A stretch of DNA of 64,000 nucleotides from CBDFHC01 sp965247585 (GCA_965247585.1 CBDFHC010000005.1:1054001-1118000), one strand, 5' to 3'. Numbered from the stretch's first letter, positions 42,477-51,590 are shown. The notes: generated from the sequence alone by a model not told the origin. Made by a program: numbers and translations.

Positions 42477-42733
42477 GGTTAAAGGTCCAGGCCTTGGAAG
42501 AGGGCACGTTTACCATTTGCACGTTCTGGATGGCGGACAATTTGGTGGCGCTGGGGGAGATGGACAGGGCGCGGGCACTGTTCCGGAAGCTCCTGGAGTG
42601 CACTAACGACCTTGGGTTGTACAGTGAGCAGATGGACGGGGACACTGGGGAGATGTTGGGGGATTTTCCGCAGGCGTTTTCGCACATGGCGCTGATCAAC
42701 ACGACGGTGCAGTTGGGGGCGACCACCACGTAG
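42477..42733 (+). pseudogene. C-terminal fragment of a GH15 glucoamylase-like protein
   Basis: An 85-codon frame directly after zwf with no start codon of its own. Its translation (ALEEGTFTICTFWMADNL, GEMDRARALFRKLLE, LGLYSEQMD, GDFPQAFSHMALINTTVQL) is the C-terminal end of bacterial GH15 glucoamylase/trehalase-like proteins, where EGTF..C.FW.ADNL and GNFPQAFSH are conserved. The catalytic (alpha/alpha)6 barrel start is missing. In other genomes GH15 genes sit near zwf and gnd, so this is the remnant of the former next gene of the operon after a deletion of about 500 codons. Confidence 0.78.
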
Positions 42734-42930
42734 ATATCCACCAATGTTCCGTTGAGCGTACTCTCAAGGCAATGCTGGATGAGAAAAAGGCGTGCCGGCC
42801 AATATCCCGGCGTAGCGGGGTCACTCCAGCAGCAGAATAGGAGGCTACCGAGCCCGGCAAAGGGGAACGGATTGCTATAAAGTAAGCAGGGCCTCGGCAA
42901 ATGCATATCTGTTCAACATGGAGGGAGCGT

Positions 42931-43884
42931 ATGGCACTTGATTCCGCTACTGCGCGATTGCTTGAGGAGATGGCTCAAGGCGATGGAAAGCCTTTACACG
43001 AATGCACACCCAGTGAGGCACGCGCCTTAGGATCTATTATCGCGGAGCTTGCCGGGCCTGGGCCAGACATGCAATCTGTAACGGAGCGCACCATCGAGGG
43101 CCAGGATGGCAAAGCCACACTCCGGATCCTCGTTCCGATCAAGAATCCTCGTGGCGTTCTGCTCTATTACCACGGAGGCGGATGGGTTATTGGTTCGATA
43201 GACGAGTACGACACAGTCGCGCGTAAGCTCGCGGAGCGAACATCCTGCGCGGTCGTCTTAGTCGAGTACCGTCTTGCGCCGGAGCATCGCTACCCAACGG
43301 CGGTAGATGACTCATACGCGGCACTGGAATGGGTCGGGAAGCACCTGGGCGATATCGCAGGACAAGAGGCGCCACTGATCGTTGCCGGGGACAACGCCGG
43401 TGGAAACCTTGCTGCCGCGATGGCTATACGCGCGCGCGACCGCAACGGACCACCCATAGCACTTCAGGTGCTCATCTATCCCGTTACTGACGCCAATTTC
43501 GACCGCCCCTCCTATACCGATACCGCAAATGAACTACTGCTGACCCGGGATGCTATGATCTGGTTCTGGGACCATTACCTTCCAGATTCCTCTCGCCGCA
43601 CCGAGTCGGACGCCTCTCCATTGCACACCAAGGATCTCTCAGGGCTTCCCCCGGCCGTTGTATTGACTGCGGAGCATGATGTCTTACGTGACGAAGGCGA
43701 GGCTTACGCGGCGCGTCTGCAGGAAGCTAGCGTGCCGACTGATCTGCAAAGGTATGTCGGCCAAGCCCATGGATTCTTTACTCTGCTGATGCTGCCAGGT
43801 AGCGAGCTCGGTTTCCAACAGGTCGTAAAGGCAGTTAGAACGTGTATTGTGAAAGCGCGCAAGGCTCAACCAGCACGGTCATAA
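42931..43884 (+). CDS. HSL-family alpha/beta hydrolase with Ser-to-Asn at the nucleophile
   Basis: A 317-residue member of the hormone-sensitive-lipase/acetyl-esterase family. Oxyanion motif HGGG (81-84), acid Asp250 (AEHDVLRDEGE) and His280 (GQAHGFF) are intact, but the nucleophile elbow reads G-D-N-A-G-G (153-158) instead of GDSAGG, so residue 155 is Asn (AAC). One G-to-A change from AGC explains it. As read, the protein should lack normal esterase activity. Start is ATG 42931, preceded by GGAGGGAG. A Baeyer-Villiger monooxygenase gene begins 44 bases after its end, the usual pairing of ester-forming and ester-cleaving enzymes, which suggests the family role before the change. Confidence 0.88.
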   Translation: MALDSATARLLEEMAQGDGKPLHECTPSEARALGSIIAELAGPGPDMQSVTERTIEGQDGKATLRILVPIKNPRGVLLYYHGGGWVIGSIDEYDTVARKLAERTSCAVVLVEYRLAPEHRYPTAVDDSYAALEWVGKHLGDIAGQEAPLIVAGDNAGGNLAAAMAIRARDRNGPPIALQVLIYPVTDANFDRPSYTDTANELLLTRDAMIWFWDHYLPDSSRRTESDASPLHTKDLSGLPPAVVLTAEHDVLRDEGEAYAARLQEASVPTDLQRYVGQAHGFFTLLMLPGSELGFQQVVKAVRTCIVKARKAQPARS

Positions 43885-43927
43885 GGGCTCAAGCCCTACC
43901 GAACGAAGAAGCAATAGGAGAATAGAG

Positions 43928-45577
43928 GTGGTTAACTCAGGAAAAGCCCCGGACTTCGATGCTGTGGTCATTGGGGCTGGTTTTGCAGGACTGGGCATGC
44001 TCTGGCGACTGCGAGAAGAGCTTGGTATGTCCGCCCAAGTGTACGAGGCGGGCACCGGAGTGGGCGGCACTTGGTATTGGAACCGCTACCCGGGTGCGCG
44101 CTGCGACACCGAGAGCTACATATATTGCTTCTCATTCTCAAAACAGCTACTTCAGGATTGGAGCTGGAGTGGCAAGTACCCCGAACAGCCGGAGATCCTA
44201 ACCTACCTCAACCACGTTGCGGACCGCTTCGACCTTCGCCGCAACATCCAGTTCAACACCCGAGTCACCTCTGCCAGGTTCCTTGAGGACGCCAACCAAT
44301 GGGAGGTCTCAACAGACCAGGGCGATCGCGTCACAGCCCGGTTCCTTATTACTGGTATCGGCTGCATCTCGGCGGGCAATGTTCCAGACATCAAGGGGCT
44401 AGACTCCTTCCAGGGCGAGTGGTACCACACGGGTAGCTGGCCACACGAAAAGGTGGACTTCACAGGGAAGCGTGTCGCTGTCATCGGCACGGGCTCAAGC
44501 GGAGTACAGGCGATCCCAGTGATCGCCGAGCAAGCCGGGCACGTGACCATTTTCCAACGGACCCCACAGTTCACTATCCCTGCCCGCCACGGCACCATAG
44601 ACCGCAAGTTCATCGAGGAAGAGGTAAAACCCAACTACGATGAAATAATTGAAAAGAGAAAATGGTCCGCAGGTGGCTTTCCTGTGGACCCAATTGAGCG
44701 CTCGGCTTTAGAGGTCACCGCGGAAGAGCGCCAGGAAATATACGAAGCTCTTTGGGCCAAAGGTGGATTCGCGTTCCAATTCGGGTCCTTCAAAGACATC
44801 CCCACGGACAGAAGGGCAAACGACACTGTTGCCGAGTTCATTCGGTCCAAGATCCGTGAGATAGTGAAGGATCCGGAGACCGTCGAGAAGCTTCTGCCTA
44901 CGGACCATCCATGGGGATCAAAGCGTCCCCTTATCGACACCAATTACTTCGAGACATACAATCGCGAGAACGTCGAGCTGGTCGATATTCGCCACTCACC
45001 GATCCAAGAGATAACGCCGAAGGGGATACGGACTGAGGACGGAGAGTCCGAGTTTGACATGATCGTCTTCGCCACCGGTTTCGATGCGATGACGGGAACC
45101 TTCCATAAGATGGATATCCGCGGCAGAAACGATTTGTCGCTTAAAGATAAGTGGGCCGAGGGGCCCAAGACTTACCTTGGCCTGCAAGTAGCTGGATTCC
45201 CGAACATGTTTATGATAACGGGTCCGGGCAGCCCGTCAGTCCTCACCAACATGCCAGTGTCCATAGAACAGCACACCGAATGGATTTCCGATTTCCTCGA
45301 GTATATGCGCGAACACGGCGTCGAGGCAGCAGAGGCAGACCTAGATGCGGAGACTGAATGGGGATCCCACGTGAACGAGGTCGCCGAGCGAACAATGTAC
45401 ATGCTGGCAAACTCCTGGTACTTAGGAGCGAACATCCCTGGGAAGCCCCGTGTGTTCATGCCTTACGCCGGTGGCCTGGGGACCTACCGCAAATATTGCA
45501 ATGAGGTAGCGGGGACCGACTATGCGGGGTTCATCCTCGAATCCGGCAATAGAGAAAAAGCTCCGTTGGCGACGTAA
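43928..45577 (+). CDS. Type I Baeyer-Villiger monooxygenase (flavin-containing)
   Basis: A 549-residue FAD/NADPH monooxygenase. FAD Rossmann motif VIGAGFAGLG near the start, second Rossmann motif VIGTGSSGVQ, and between them the Baeyer-Villiger fingerprint FxGxxxHxxxW as FQGEWYHTGSWP. The later FATGFDAMTGTF segment is also typical of cyclohexanone-monooxygenase relatives. Such enzymes insert oxygen next to a ketone, giving an ester or lactone, which the adjacent esterase could then cleave. GTG start at 43928 with AGGAGAATAGAG upstream. Length and motifs are complete. The true ketone cannot be deduced. Confidence 0.93.
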   Translation: MVNSGKAPDFDAVVIGAGFAGLGMLWRLREELGMSAQVYEAGTGVGGTWYWNRYPGARCDTESYIYCFSFSKQLLQDWSWSGKYPEQPEILTYLNHVADRFDLRRNIQFNTRVTSARFLEDANQWEVSTDQGDRVTARFLITGIGCISAGNVPDIKGLDSFQGEWYHTGSWPHEKVDFTGKRVAVIGTGSSGVQAIPVIAEQAGHVTIFQRTPQFTIPARHGTIDRKFIEEEVKPNYDEIIEKRKWSAGGFPVDPIERSALEVTAEERQEIYEALWAKGGFAFQFGSFKDIPTDRRANDTVAEFIRSKIREIVKDPETVEKLLPTDHPWGSKRPLIDTNYFETYNRENVELVDIRHSPIQEITPKGIRTEDGESEFDMIVFATGFDAMTGTFHKMDIRGRNDLSLKDKWAEGPKTYLGLQVAGFPNMFMITGPGSPSVLTNMPVSIEQHTEWISDFLEYMREHGVEAAEADLDAETEWGSHVNEVAERTMYMLANSWYLGANIPGKPRVFMPYAGGLGTYRKYCNEVAGTDYAGFILESGNREKAPLAT

Positions 45578-45997
45578 TATGGCGGTTTGCTCCATTATCC
45601 CGGACTCTTCCGCAGGGAGCGTTCTTGAAATTCGGTATGGATGCCACGCTTGTCACAATGATCTGGGTTGTAATTGGAGTAGGCAAAGAACATGTGTCAA
45701 CTGTCACGCTCGTCCTGGAGCCCTGAGTCGTCAAATGCCGCTTCTCAGGGACTTCCCAGCAAAAGCTCATCATTGGGGGAGACGAGGGAGAGTTGGGCGC
45801 CACCTGAACGCGTACCGGGCAGTGGCGGGCGGGAATCAAGCGCTCGGAGGCATGCTTCTAGCCATTGCTCTGGTTAAGGCAACTCCAAGTAGCGTTAAAC
45901 TGGAAGCTTGTTGGAACAAGCCCACAAAGGATGTGCGATACGGAAAGAGCGTTACTTGGAACGCTAGTACTGGAAAGCACCCCACCAACGTTACTCA
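45578..45997. other. Gap without a recognisable gene
   Basis: About 420 bp after the monooxygenase. A frame on the plus strand running on from inside the monooxygenase gene (45522-46019) contains two C-x-x-C-H sequences, but it has no ribosome site, overlaps coding DNA and has no clear homology, so I do not call it a gene. No repeat, RNA or terminator was recognised. The region may contain decayed sequence between the acquired monooxygenase block and the IS-disrupted gene. Confidence 0.4.
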
Positions 45998-46216
45998 ATG
46001 CCATACGCAAAAGTCATAACACCGGTAAGAGAAGCTCTAATATCCTTTGAGAGCACTGGTTGGGGCAGGCCCTACAAAGAGCTGCAAGCCCAGACAGACG
46101 TAAGCGGCTACGAAAAATGGTTGGCTTATTCTAGTACTCGGTCAACTCGGTTTTGGTAATTGTTTAAGAAAACGTCTAAGGTTGCTACCCTTTTTTAGGA
46201 GTGTTGACGTAGGAGG

Positions 46217-47340
46217 GTGGCAGCCATGGGACGAGAACGGTATGTGGTCCGGTTGGAAAGGGAAGAACGAGACCAGTTGGAACGACTGATTCGCGGGGGA
46301 AAGAGCCCAGCGCGAAAGGTTGCCCGGGCCCGTATTCTGCTAAAGGCAGATACGGGCTGGGGGGTGATGCGCATCGTGGAGGCGCTGGACACGTCTGCGG
46401 GTACGGTGTGCCGTACCAAGCGGCGGTACCTGGAGGGAGGACTGAAGCGGGCCTTGGAGGAAGATCCTCGGCCAGGACATCCGACCAAACTGGATGAGCG
46501 GGGGGAAGCGCACCTGATTGCCCTGGCGTGCAGCGAGGCCCCTCCAGGCCATGACCACTGGACCCTGCGGCTCCTGGCAAACAAGGTGGTGGAGTTGGGG
46601 CTGGCGCCCTCCATGTCCCACGAGGGAATTCGCAAGCGGTTGAAAAAAACAGTCTCAAGCCGTGGCAGAAGAAGGAGTGGTGTATTCCCCAGGTGAGCGC
46701 CGAGTTTGTGGCGTGTATGGAGGATGTGCTGGACCTTTACGCGGAACCCTATGACCCAGAGCGCCCGGTGGTCTGTTTCGACGAGACCTCCAAGCAGTTG
46801 CTGGCGGAAAAGAGGTCTCCGATCCCGCCCAAGCCGGCACGACGGGAGCGATACGATTACGAGTACCAGCGCAATGGCACCCGAAACCTGTTCATGCTGT
46901 GCGAGCCCCTGGCGGGCTGGAGGCATGTGGCAGTGACCGAACGTCGTACCATGGTGGACTTCGCTCAGCAGATGCGGTGGCTGGCCGATGAAGCTTACCC
47001 AGCGTCCGAGAAGATCCGGGTGGTGCTGGACAACCTCAACACCCACAAACCAGCTTCCCTCTACGAAACCTTCGAGCCCAAGGAGGCTAGGCGAATACGC
47101 AAACGCTTGGAGTTTCACTACACTCCCAAGCACGGTAGTTGGCTCAACATGGCAGAGATCGAGTTCAGTGTCTTGGCCAGGCGAGTCCTGCGCCGGCGTA
47201 TTGCCGATGAAGAGACTTTGAGTGGCGAGATCGCGGCCCTGGAGGCAGAACGAAACCAAGCCGGAGCAACCATTGACTGGAGATTCTCCACTGTGGACGC
47301 CCGAGTCAAGCTTCACCATCTCTATCCTGCCAACAATTAG
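46217..47340 (+). CDS. IS630-family transposase expressed by -1 frameshift
   Basis: Two overlapping frames encode one 374-residue transposase. Frame 1 (46217-46696) holds the N-terminal helix-turn-helix region (ARARILLKADTGWGVMRIVEALDTSAGTVCRTKRRYLEGG) up to GIRKRLKK; a run of seven A at 46643-46649 then allows a -1 slip into frame 2, giving KKNSLKPWQKKEWCIPQVS, which is the conserved IS630 linker, and the catalytic domain. DDE residues are Asp in VVCFDETS, Asp in VVLDNLNTH and Glu in MAEIEFSV. Without slipping, frame 1 ends at 46696; a GTG at 46693 could also start frame 2 alone. Ribosome site AGGAGGGTGGCAGCC precedes ATG 46226; 46217 is also a GTG or ATG-type start within it. Confidence 0.88.
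46640..46653 (+). promoter_or_regulatory. Slippery heptamer for -1 ribosomal frameshifting
   Basis: The sequence TTG AAA AAA ACA (frame 1) contains A AAA AAC, a classic bacterial -1 slippery heptamer. Slipping there joins the two transposase frames with perfect family continuity (RLKK then NSLKPW). The seven-A run is intact. Confidence 0.8.
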
Positions 47341-48101
47341 GTTGACTGAGTACTAGCTGTAATTTTGACAATCCATTCCAGCAGTCAGACGAAGCTCGCT
47401 TCGAAGACAGAGGCTGGTGGGCTGAAATAGTTAAAGATTTAGTACGAGAAGGAGGCAAAGGAGTAGACGATAAAGGAAGACTAAATCTGGTTTATGTTTC
47501 TCACGCGGGCACTGAATGGGAACAGGTGCACGGGGAGAATGGTGACATATGGGCGCCCGAAAATGGTTGGTACGTCCCTACTGATGACGACACTTTCATT
47601 CCAGAAAAAGGTCTCTGGATACCTTTTCACGAGGGCACTATAATACCGCGCGAAACAGTACAAGATAAACGTGAAGCCATTAGAAGATTAGAAGCCAAAG
47701 GTATTCCCGCCGAGCAGGTTTCATGCTTCTACAGGCTTGACAGGTATCCTGAAGAACAATTCGTGGGCGTCGGCTTCTATCCTTGGGCTCACGCGTTAGG
47801 CCGGTTCATGGCAGATCTTGGTAGGACCCCAACTTACTCCGGGGGAACCGGAGTTGGCTCTCGTCCAGCCTACATTCGGACCCCTGACATTATCATGAAA
47901 GTTGATGCGCGCCTGTGAGAAGCCCAATGGCTGCTATCCTATTCTTTCGGTGTGAAGGCCCGTAAAGGACGTTAGTGGTCCACCCGCTGTTCTCGGGAAG
48001 CGCCTCAACCATTTGGTCCCGCTTTAACGCAACTCCCCAGGACCCATGTCGAGTGTTCACGACCGGCAACCGGCAATAGCAATCCGAGGAGATGAACCTT
48101 C

Positions 48102-49010
48102 ATGGCATTGCCACCGTACCGCATAGACTACAGTCCCATCATAGACCGTCCGCCAATCAAGTGGCCGGGCAACGCCCGAATCGCCCTTTGGATCGCGCCC
48201 AACGTTGAGAGCTACGAGTACCTTCCGGATTTCGATGGCCTTAGGGAGCCGTGGCCTCGCATGGTCTATCCAGATGTCCAGCAGTATTCTTACCGGGACT
48301 ACGGGAACCGAATGGGCTTCTGGCGCATGGCGGAGGTGATGGACGAATACGGTGTCAAATGCTGCGTGTCCCTCAATCTGGCGGTGCTGGAGCACTTCCC
48401 CGAGATAGCCGAAGCCATGGTGAAGCGGGACTGGGACTTCATGAGCCACGGCATCTACAACACCCGTTACATAAACACCTACTCCGAAGAGCAGGAGCGG
48501 GAGTTTTATCTCGACTCCATAGAGACGCTCAAGAAGCATACCGGAAAACAGCTCAAAGGTATGCTGGGCCCGGCCTGCTCCGTTACGGAGCGTACGCCGG
48601 ACCTCATGGCCGAAGCGGGGCTTATCTACCACACGGACTGGATGCACGACGATCAGCCGGTGCCCATCAAGGTGAAGTCGGGGAGGCTGGTCTCGGTGCC
48701 TTACACTGTCGAATTAAACGATGCCGCCCTCCTAATGCAGCATTTCGAAGGAGACTACTTCGCACGGATATGCAAAGACCAGTTCGATCAGCTGTATGAA
48801 GAAGGCGCAACTAGTGGCCGGGTGATGTGCATCGCGCTCCATCCATTCCTCATGGGCCAGCCTCACAGGATCAAGTACCTGGAAGAGATGCTTGCCTACG
48901 TAATGTCTCACACCGGAGTTTGGCAGACCACGGCGGACGAGATCGCCGAGTATTACCTGGCCAACTACTATGACCAGGAAGTAGCGTACGCCGCTCAGCT
49001 TAACAAGTAG
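48102..49010 (+). CDS. Polysaccharide deacetylase family protein (PuuE/allantoinase-like)
   Basis: A 302-residue NodB-fold deacetylase of the cytoplasmic type. It opens with RIDYSPIIDRPPIKWPGNARIALWIAPNVE, typical of the PuuE/peptidoglycan-deacetylase-like group, and carries GFWRMAEVMDEYGVKCCVSLN, a GHGIYNT-like motif as MSHGIYNTRYI and late HPFLMGQPHR. The catalytic Asp of classical NodB motif 1 is not obvious, as in allantoinase-type members. ATG 48102 follows CGAGGAGATGAACCTTC. A second homologous gene follows after 43 bp, so the pair is one operon, possibly acting as a heteromer or on two related substrates. Confidence 0.85.
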   Translation: MALPPYRIDYSPIIDRPPIKWPGNARIALWIAPNVESYEYLPDFDGLREPWPRMVYPDVQQYSYRDYGNRMGFWRMAEVMDEYGVKCCVSLNLAVLEHFPEIAEAMVKRDWDFMSHGIYNTRYINTYSEEQEREFYLDSIETLKKHTGKQLKGMLGPACSVTERTPDLMAEAGLIYHTDWMHDDQPVPIKVKSGRLVSVPYTVELNDAALLMQHFEGDYFARICKDQFDQLYEEGATSGRVMCIALHPFLMGQPHRIKYLEEMLAYVMSHTGVWQTTADEIAEYYLANYYDQEVAYAAQLNK

Positions 49011-49053
49011 GGTAATGCTGCTCATTTAGTTCTGGTTTTTTGGAGGCCATGAA

Positions 49054-49968
49054 ATGCCGGCCGAGCGCCGTTTCGGAATGGACCACCCGCACTATGACTG
49101 GTCGCCTGTTGCACATCGAAGTGTGCTGCGGTGGCCAGGGGACGCCCCAGTGTCCTTGTGCGTCATAGTCAATCTTGAGCACATGGAATCGAGCCCCCCG
49201 GCTGACAGCTACGCCGTCCCCCTGGCGGGAGGTTGGGGCCCGCGGCCCTTCGGCGAGTTGGCCCAGCCCTCCCACAGGGAGTACGGCCACCGAGTGGGAA
49301 TCTTTCGCGTTCTTGACGTCCTGCAAAAGCACGGAATAACACCCACCGTGGCCATGGACGCCCTCACCGCCGAGCACTATCCCTACTTGGTGGACCATTG
49401 CTTGAGCAGAGGGTGTGAGATTATCGGACACGGCATATCTGTAAGCCAGATAATCTCCAGCAAAATGTCGGAGCGGCAAGAGCGGGAATACATCCAAAAA
49501 TCCCTGGACGTCCTGAGCCGGGCCACTGGTTCAGCGCCGTTGGGCTGGTTGGGTCCGGAGTACGGTGAATCCGTAAGGACACCCCAGCTATTGGCGGAGG
49601 CCGGCATCCGATATGTTTGTGACTGGGCCAACGACGAACAGCCGTATCGGATACACACCCCAAAGGGTGAGTTGTTCGCCCTGCCGGTCATGCTGGAGCT
49701 GGATGACATAAACGCTCTTTGGGGCAGACATGTAGCCATAGACAGGTATGGTGAGTTGCTCATGGAGAGCTTTGACACCCTCCACCGAGACGGAGCACAA
49801 AACGGGCGGCTGCTTGTGCTGAACCTGCATCCCTGGATTATCGGCCAGCCTTTCCGCATCCGGTACTTGGATAGGGCGCTCGCCCACATGACTCGCCGCC
49901 AGGGCGTATGGGCTGCCACCGGTTCGGATATCATTGACTGGTATAGCCGCAACTCGCCCACGGCGTAA
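49054..49968 (+). CDS. Polysaccharide deacetylase family protein, second copy
   Basis: A 304-residue paralogue-type neighbour of the deacetylase before it, with the same opening (HYDWSPVAHRSVLRWPGDAPVSLCVIVNLE), HREYGHRVGIFRVLDVLQKHGITPTVAMDA, GHGISVSQII and a matching C-terminal HPWIIGQPFRIRYLDRAL. The two differ enough to be an old duplication. The motif GHGI and following polar residues are conserved. Like its partner it has no signal peptide, suggesting a cytoplasmic substrate such as a ureide or small N-acyl compound instead of a wall polymer. A bidirectional terminator follows. Confidence 0.85.
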   Translation: MPAERRFGMDHPHYDWSPVAHRSVLRWPGDAPVSLCVIVNLEHMESSPPADSYAVPLAGGWGPRPFGELAQPSHREYGHRVGIFRVLDVLQKHGITPTVAMDALTAEHYPYLVDHCLSRGCEIIGHGISVSQIISSKMSERQEREYIQKSLDVLSRATGSAPLGWLGPEYGESVRTPQLLAEAGIRYVCDWANDEQPYRIHTPKGELFALPVMLELDDINALWGRHVAIDRYGELLMESFDTLHRDGAQNGRLLVLNLHPWIIGQPFRIRYLDRALAHMTRRQGVWAATGSDIIDWYSRNSPTA

Positions 49969-49973
49969 AGGAC

Positions 49974-50005
49974 GCGGCCGCCGGTTGTCAGTACCCGGCG
50001 GCCGC
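49974..50005. terminator. Bidirectional GC-rich terminator hairpin
   Basis: An 11-bp perfect stem (GCGGCCGCCGG at 49974-49984 with CCGGCGGCCGC at 49995-50005) and a ten-base loop lies exactly between the ends of the convergent deacetylase (plus) and exported protein (minus) genes. The stem is very stable, but the following U-tract is poor, so efficiency is uncertain. Confidence 0.6.
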
Positions 50006-50035
50006 CTCTGCTTCATGTAACGGGATCGTACGCTC

Positions 50036-50806
50036 TTATTTAGAAGAGGGTAATACCTGGGGTATCACTGTCGGGGGCGGCGCCTGGTTCCCCACTTCTC
50101 CACCGTCCTTCAGATCGCGGACGATGACGCACCGGACCTCCCCGTCAGAGCTAGCGTAGACAGTCCCACCGGCCAATTTGCAGTCCTGTTTCGTAGCTTC
50201 CTCATAGGACTGAGTTTCGTAATGGGATTGCACTTCGTACCGGGGCTCACCATCCACGAAGAAGGGCTCGTTCTCGCCCTCTACCTCTACACCAGTATGG
50301 TTTTCGCCGACCGCGATGGAGCCGGTCATGGGGGTCATTCCCAACACCTCTAACTCTTCCGGATTGCAGGCATTGATGTTATGGATTCCGTCGCATACGC
50401 CGGGTTCGATGTCGTCGATGCTGGTGACAACCTTCCATTCGCCAGGGTCTATGCTCTCGTCGGACCCGACGGGTTGGACCGTATCGACCCTATCGGTCCC
50501 ATGATCGCGAAGCCAATCTTCGTATGTGGGAAGAGGCGGGTCCTCGAGGGTTGAGTTGCCATCACAAGCAGTATTGTTGTGGACCCAATGACACCCTTCG
50601 GAGTCCATGCCTTCGTCAGAAGATCGGATGGGGTTTTGTTGCCCAGAGGGCTCCTCACTATTTTGGTGACCATCACCTATCTGCCCCTGTCCTCCGGGGT
50701 CCTGAGGCTGTCCGCCGTATCCGCCGCTTAGCGTGAATCCTGTAACTATGCCCGCTACAGCCAGGGACAGTGTAAGTACAATCAGGGGTATTAACCATTT
50801 CTTCAT
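50036..50806 (-). CDS. Exported protein with repeated C-x3-HN-x2-AC motif, copy 1
   Basis: A 256-residue exported protein of a family I do not recognise. The N-terminus MKKWLIPLIVLTLSLAVAGIV is a signal peptide or membrane anchor. A Gly/Gln/Pro/Glu-rich linker follows, then two copies of the motif C-x3-H-N-x2-A-C: CHWVHNNTAC and CDGIHNINAC. Further Cys pairs occur in a C-terminal domain (KQDCKLAGGTVYAS ... RCVIVRDLKD) and the chain ends Pro-rich. The start was set at ATG 50806 with AGGAG eleven bases upstream. A paralogue lies at 56170-57276. The Cys/His content suggests a metal or disulfide-stabilised extracellular domain. Confidence 0.8.
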   Translation of the reverse strand: MKKWLIPLIVLTLSLAVAGIVTGFTLSGGYGGQPQDPGGQGQIGDGHQNSEEPSGQQNPIRSSDEGMDSEGCHWVHNNTACDGNSTLEDPPLPTYEDWLRDHGTDRVDTVQPVGSDESIDPGEWKVVTSIDDIEPGVCDGIHNINACNPEELEVLGMTPMTGSIAVGENHTGVEVEGENEPFFVDGEPRYEVQSHYETQSYEEATKQDCKLAGGTVYASSDGEVRCVIVRDLKDGGEVGNQAPPPTVIPQVLPSSK

Positions 50807-51305
50807 TGTCGTCTGCTCCTTCTTCTGAAATTTACGGTGTAGGACCGCTCTATTACTCAAGACGAAGGGGCAGAGAGGTGTGTTCCATTGAATAGGATGA
50901 TTTCGCCATAGTCCTTTTTGCTGATCCACTCCTCATCCAAGCGGTTGACAAAATACCCTAACCAAAGGAAGGGCGGCGTACAGATACTGCAACACGCATT
51001 GAAGGGTGGACACGGATGAAACATGGACTGCCGGTGCTGACGGCCGCTAAGAAGCCGGTGCTTCCCGGCGCACTTGTGATACGTTCGGCGTGCTGGGACG
51101 CTCCATGAGTTCAACTGACCAGAAGTCCCACTCGTTGCGGAGGAGCTGCCTATGCTATTTGCAATGAACTATCTGCAGGCATTCCGAGACATCGTAGGTT
51201 AGGGAGCGGATGGTATTCAGCGGCCGTGCTTCCTGCGCAGGGCCACGGCCGGTGGCGTTCCATGGGCCTCGCCCCGCGCATCCACCGACAACGATTCATC
51301 CTTAA
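50807..51305. other. Gap without a recognisable gene
   Basis: About 500 bp upstream of the exported protein and before the dienelactone-hydrolase remnant. Only short frames with no homology are present. The promoter for the minus-strand exported protein must be here; no clear hexamers were found. Confidence 0.4.
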
Positions 51306-51590
51306 TTGAAAAGTGGCTTTGGCAATGTAGCTCCACCCAGCTACATCAATTGCCCCATTCTGTTCCACTTCGGGGAGATAGATGAGAACCCGTCGCAGGC
51401 GGATATGGCCAAGATCGACGCAGAGCTGACACGTCTAGGCAAGGCACACCAATTCTTCATTTACGCGGGGGCAGACCACTCTTTTATGGACCACACCGGC
51501 GCCGCCTACAACCAGGCCGCCGTCAATGCTTCCTGGCCGAGGACCCGGGAGTTCTTCGCTACCCACCTGAAGGGAGTGGCCGTAGGGTAG
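51306..51590 (+). pseudogene. C-terminal fragment of a dienelactone hydrolase
   Basis: A 94-codon frame reading ILFHFGEIDENPSQADMAKI, AHQFFIYAGADHSFMDHTG and ASWPRTREFFATHLKG, i.e. the last third of dienelactone-hydrolase-family proteins with the acid Asp (GEIDENP) and the catalytic His (GADHSF) retained. The N-terminal part with the nucleophile Cys/Ser (GxCxGG) is missing; the upstream sequence shows no coding relic in frame. A TTG at 51306 is the only start. Non-functional remnant. Confidence 0.78.

Larger units (their letters stand above)
46134..47353 (+). mobile_element. IS630-family insertion sequence, 1220 bp
   Basis: Terminal inverted repeats are GTACTCGGTCAAC at 46134-46146 and GTTGACTGAGTAC at 47341-47353, one mismatch in 13 bp. 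The element is flanked by TA (46132-46133 and 47354-47355) within a CTAG target, the known preference of IS630 elements, and encodes a DDE transposase whose stop codon abuts the right repeat. Near-perfect ends, an intact transposase and a clean target duplication indicate a recently active copy. No passenger genes. Confidence 0.92.
45998..47918 (+). pseudogene. Hypothetical gene split by the IS630-family element
   Basis: Removing the IS and one copy of its TA duplication joins 45998-46133 to 47356-47918 into one uninterrupted 232-codon frame (MPYAKVITPVREALISF ... WLAYSS|CNFDNPFQQSDEAR ... IIMKVDARL). The join restores the codon AGC across the CTAG target. I do not recognise the family. The protein is soluble, acidic to neutral, rich in Trp, Gly and Pro in its middle (WAPENGWYVP, IPEKGLWIP), without signal peptide or membrane helix. 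Codon use is markedly more AT-rich than that of the neighbours, which suggests recent acquisition. The clean restoration shows the insertion is recent and was the inactivating event. Confidence 0.85.

Noticed and set aside
45522..46019. Possible c-type cytochrome with two CxxCH motifs
   Set aside because: No signal peptide or ribosome site, overlaps the end of the monooxygenase gene, and the motif spacing matches no known cytochrome.
46195..47319. A 374-codon minus-strand frame across the insertion sequence
   Set aside because: Antisense of the transposase; the plus strand carries the complete DDE motifs and repeats.
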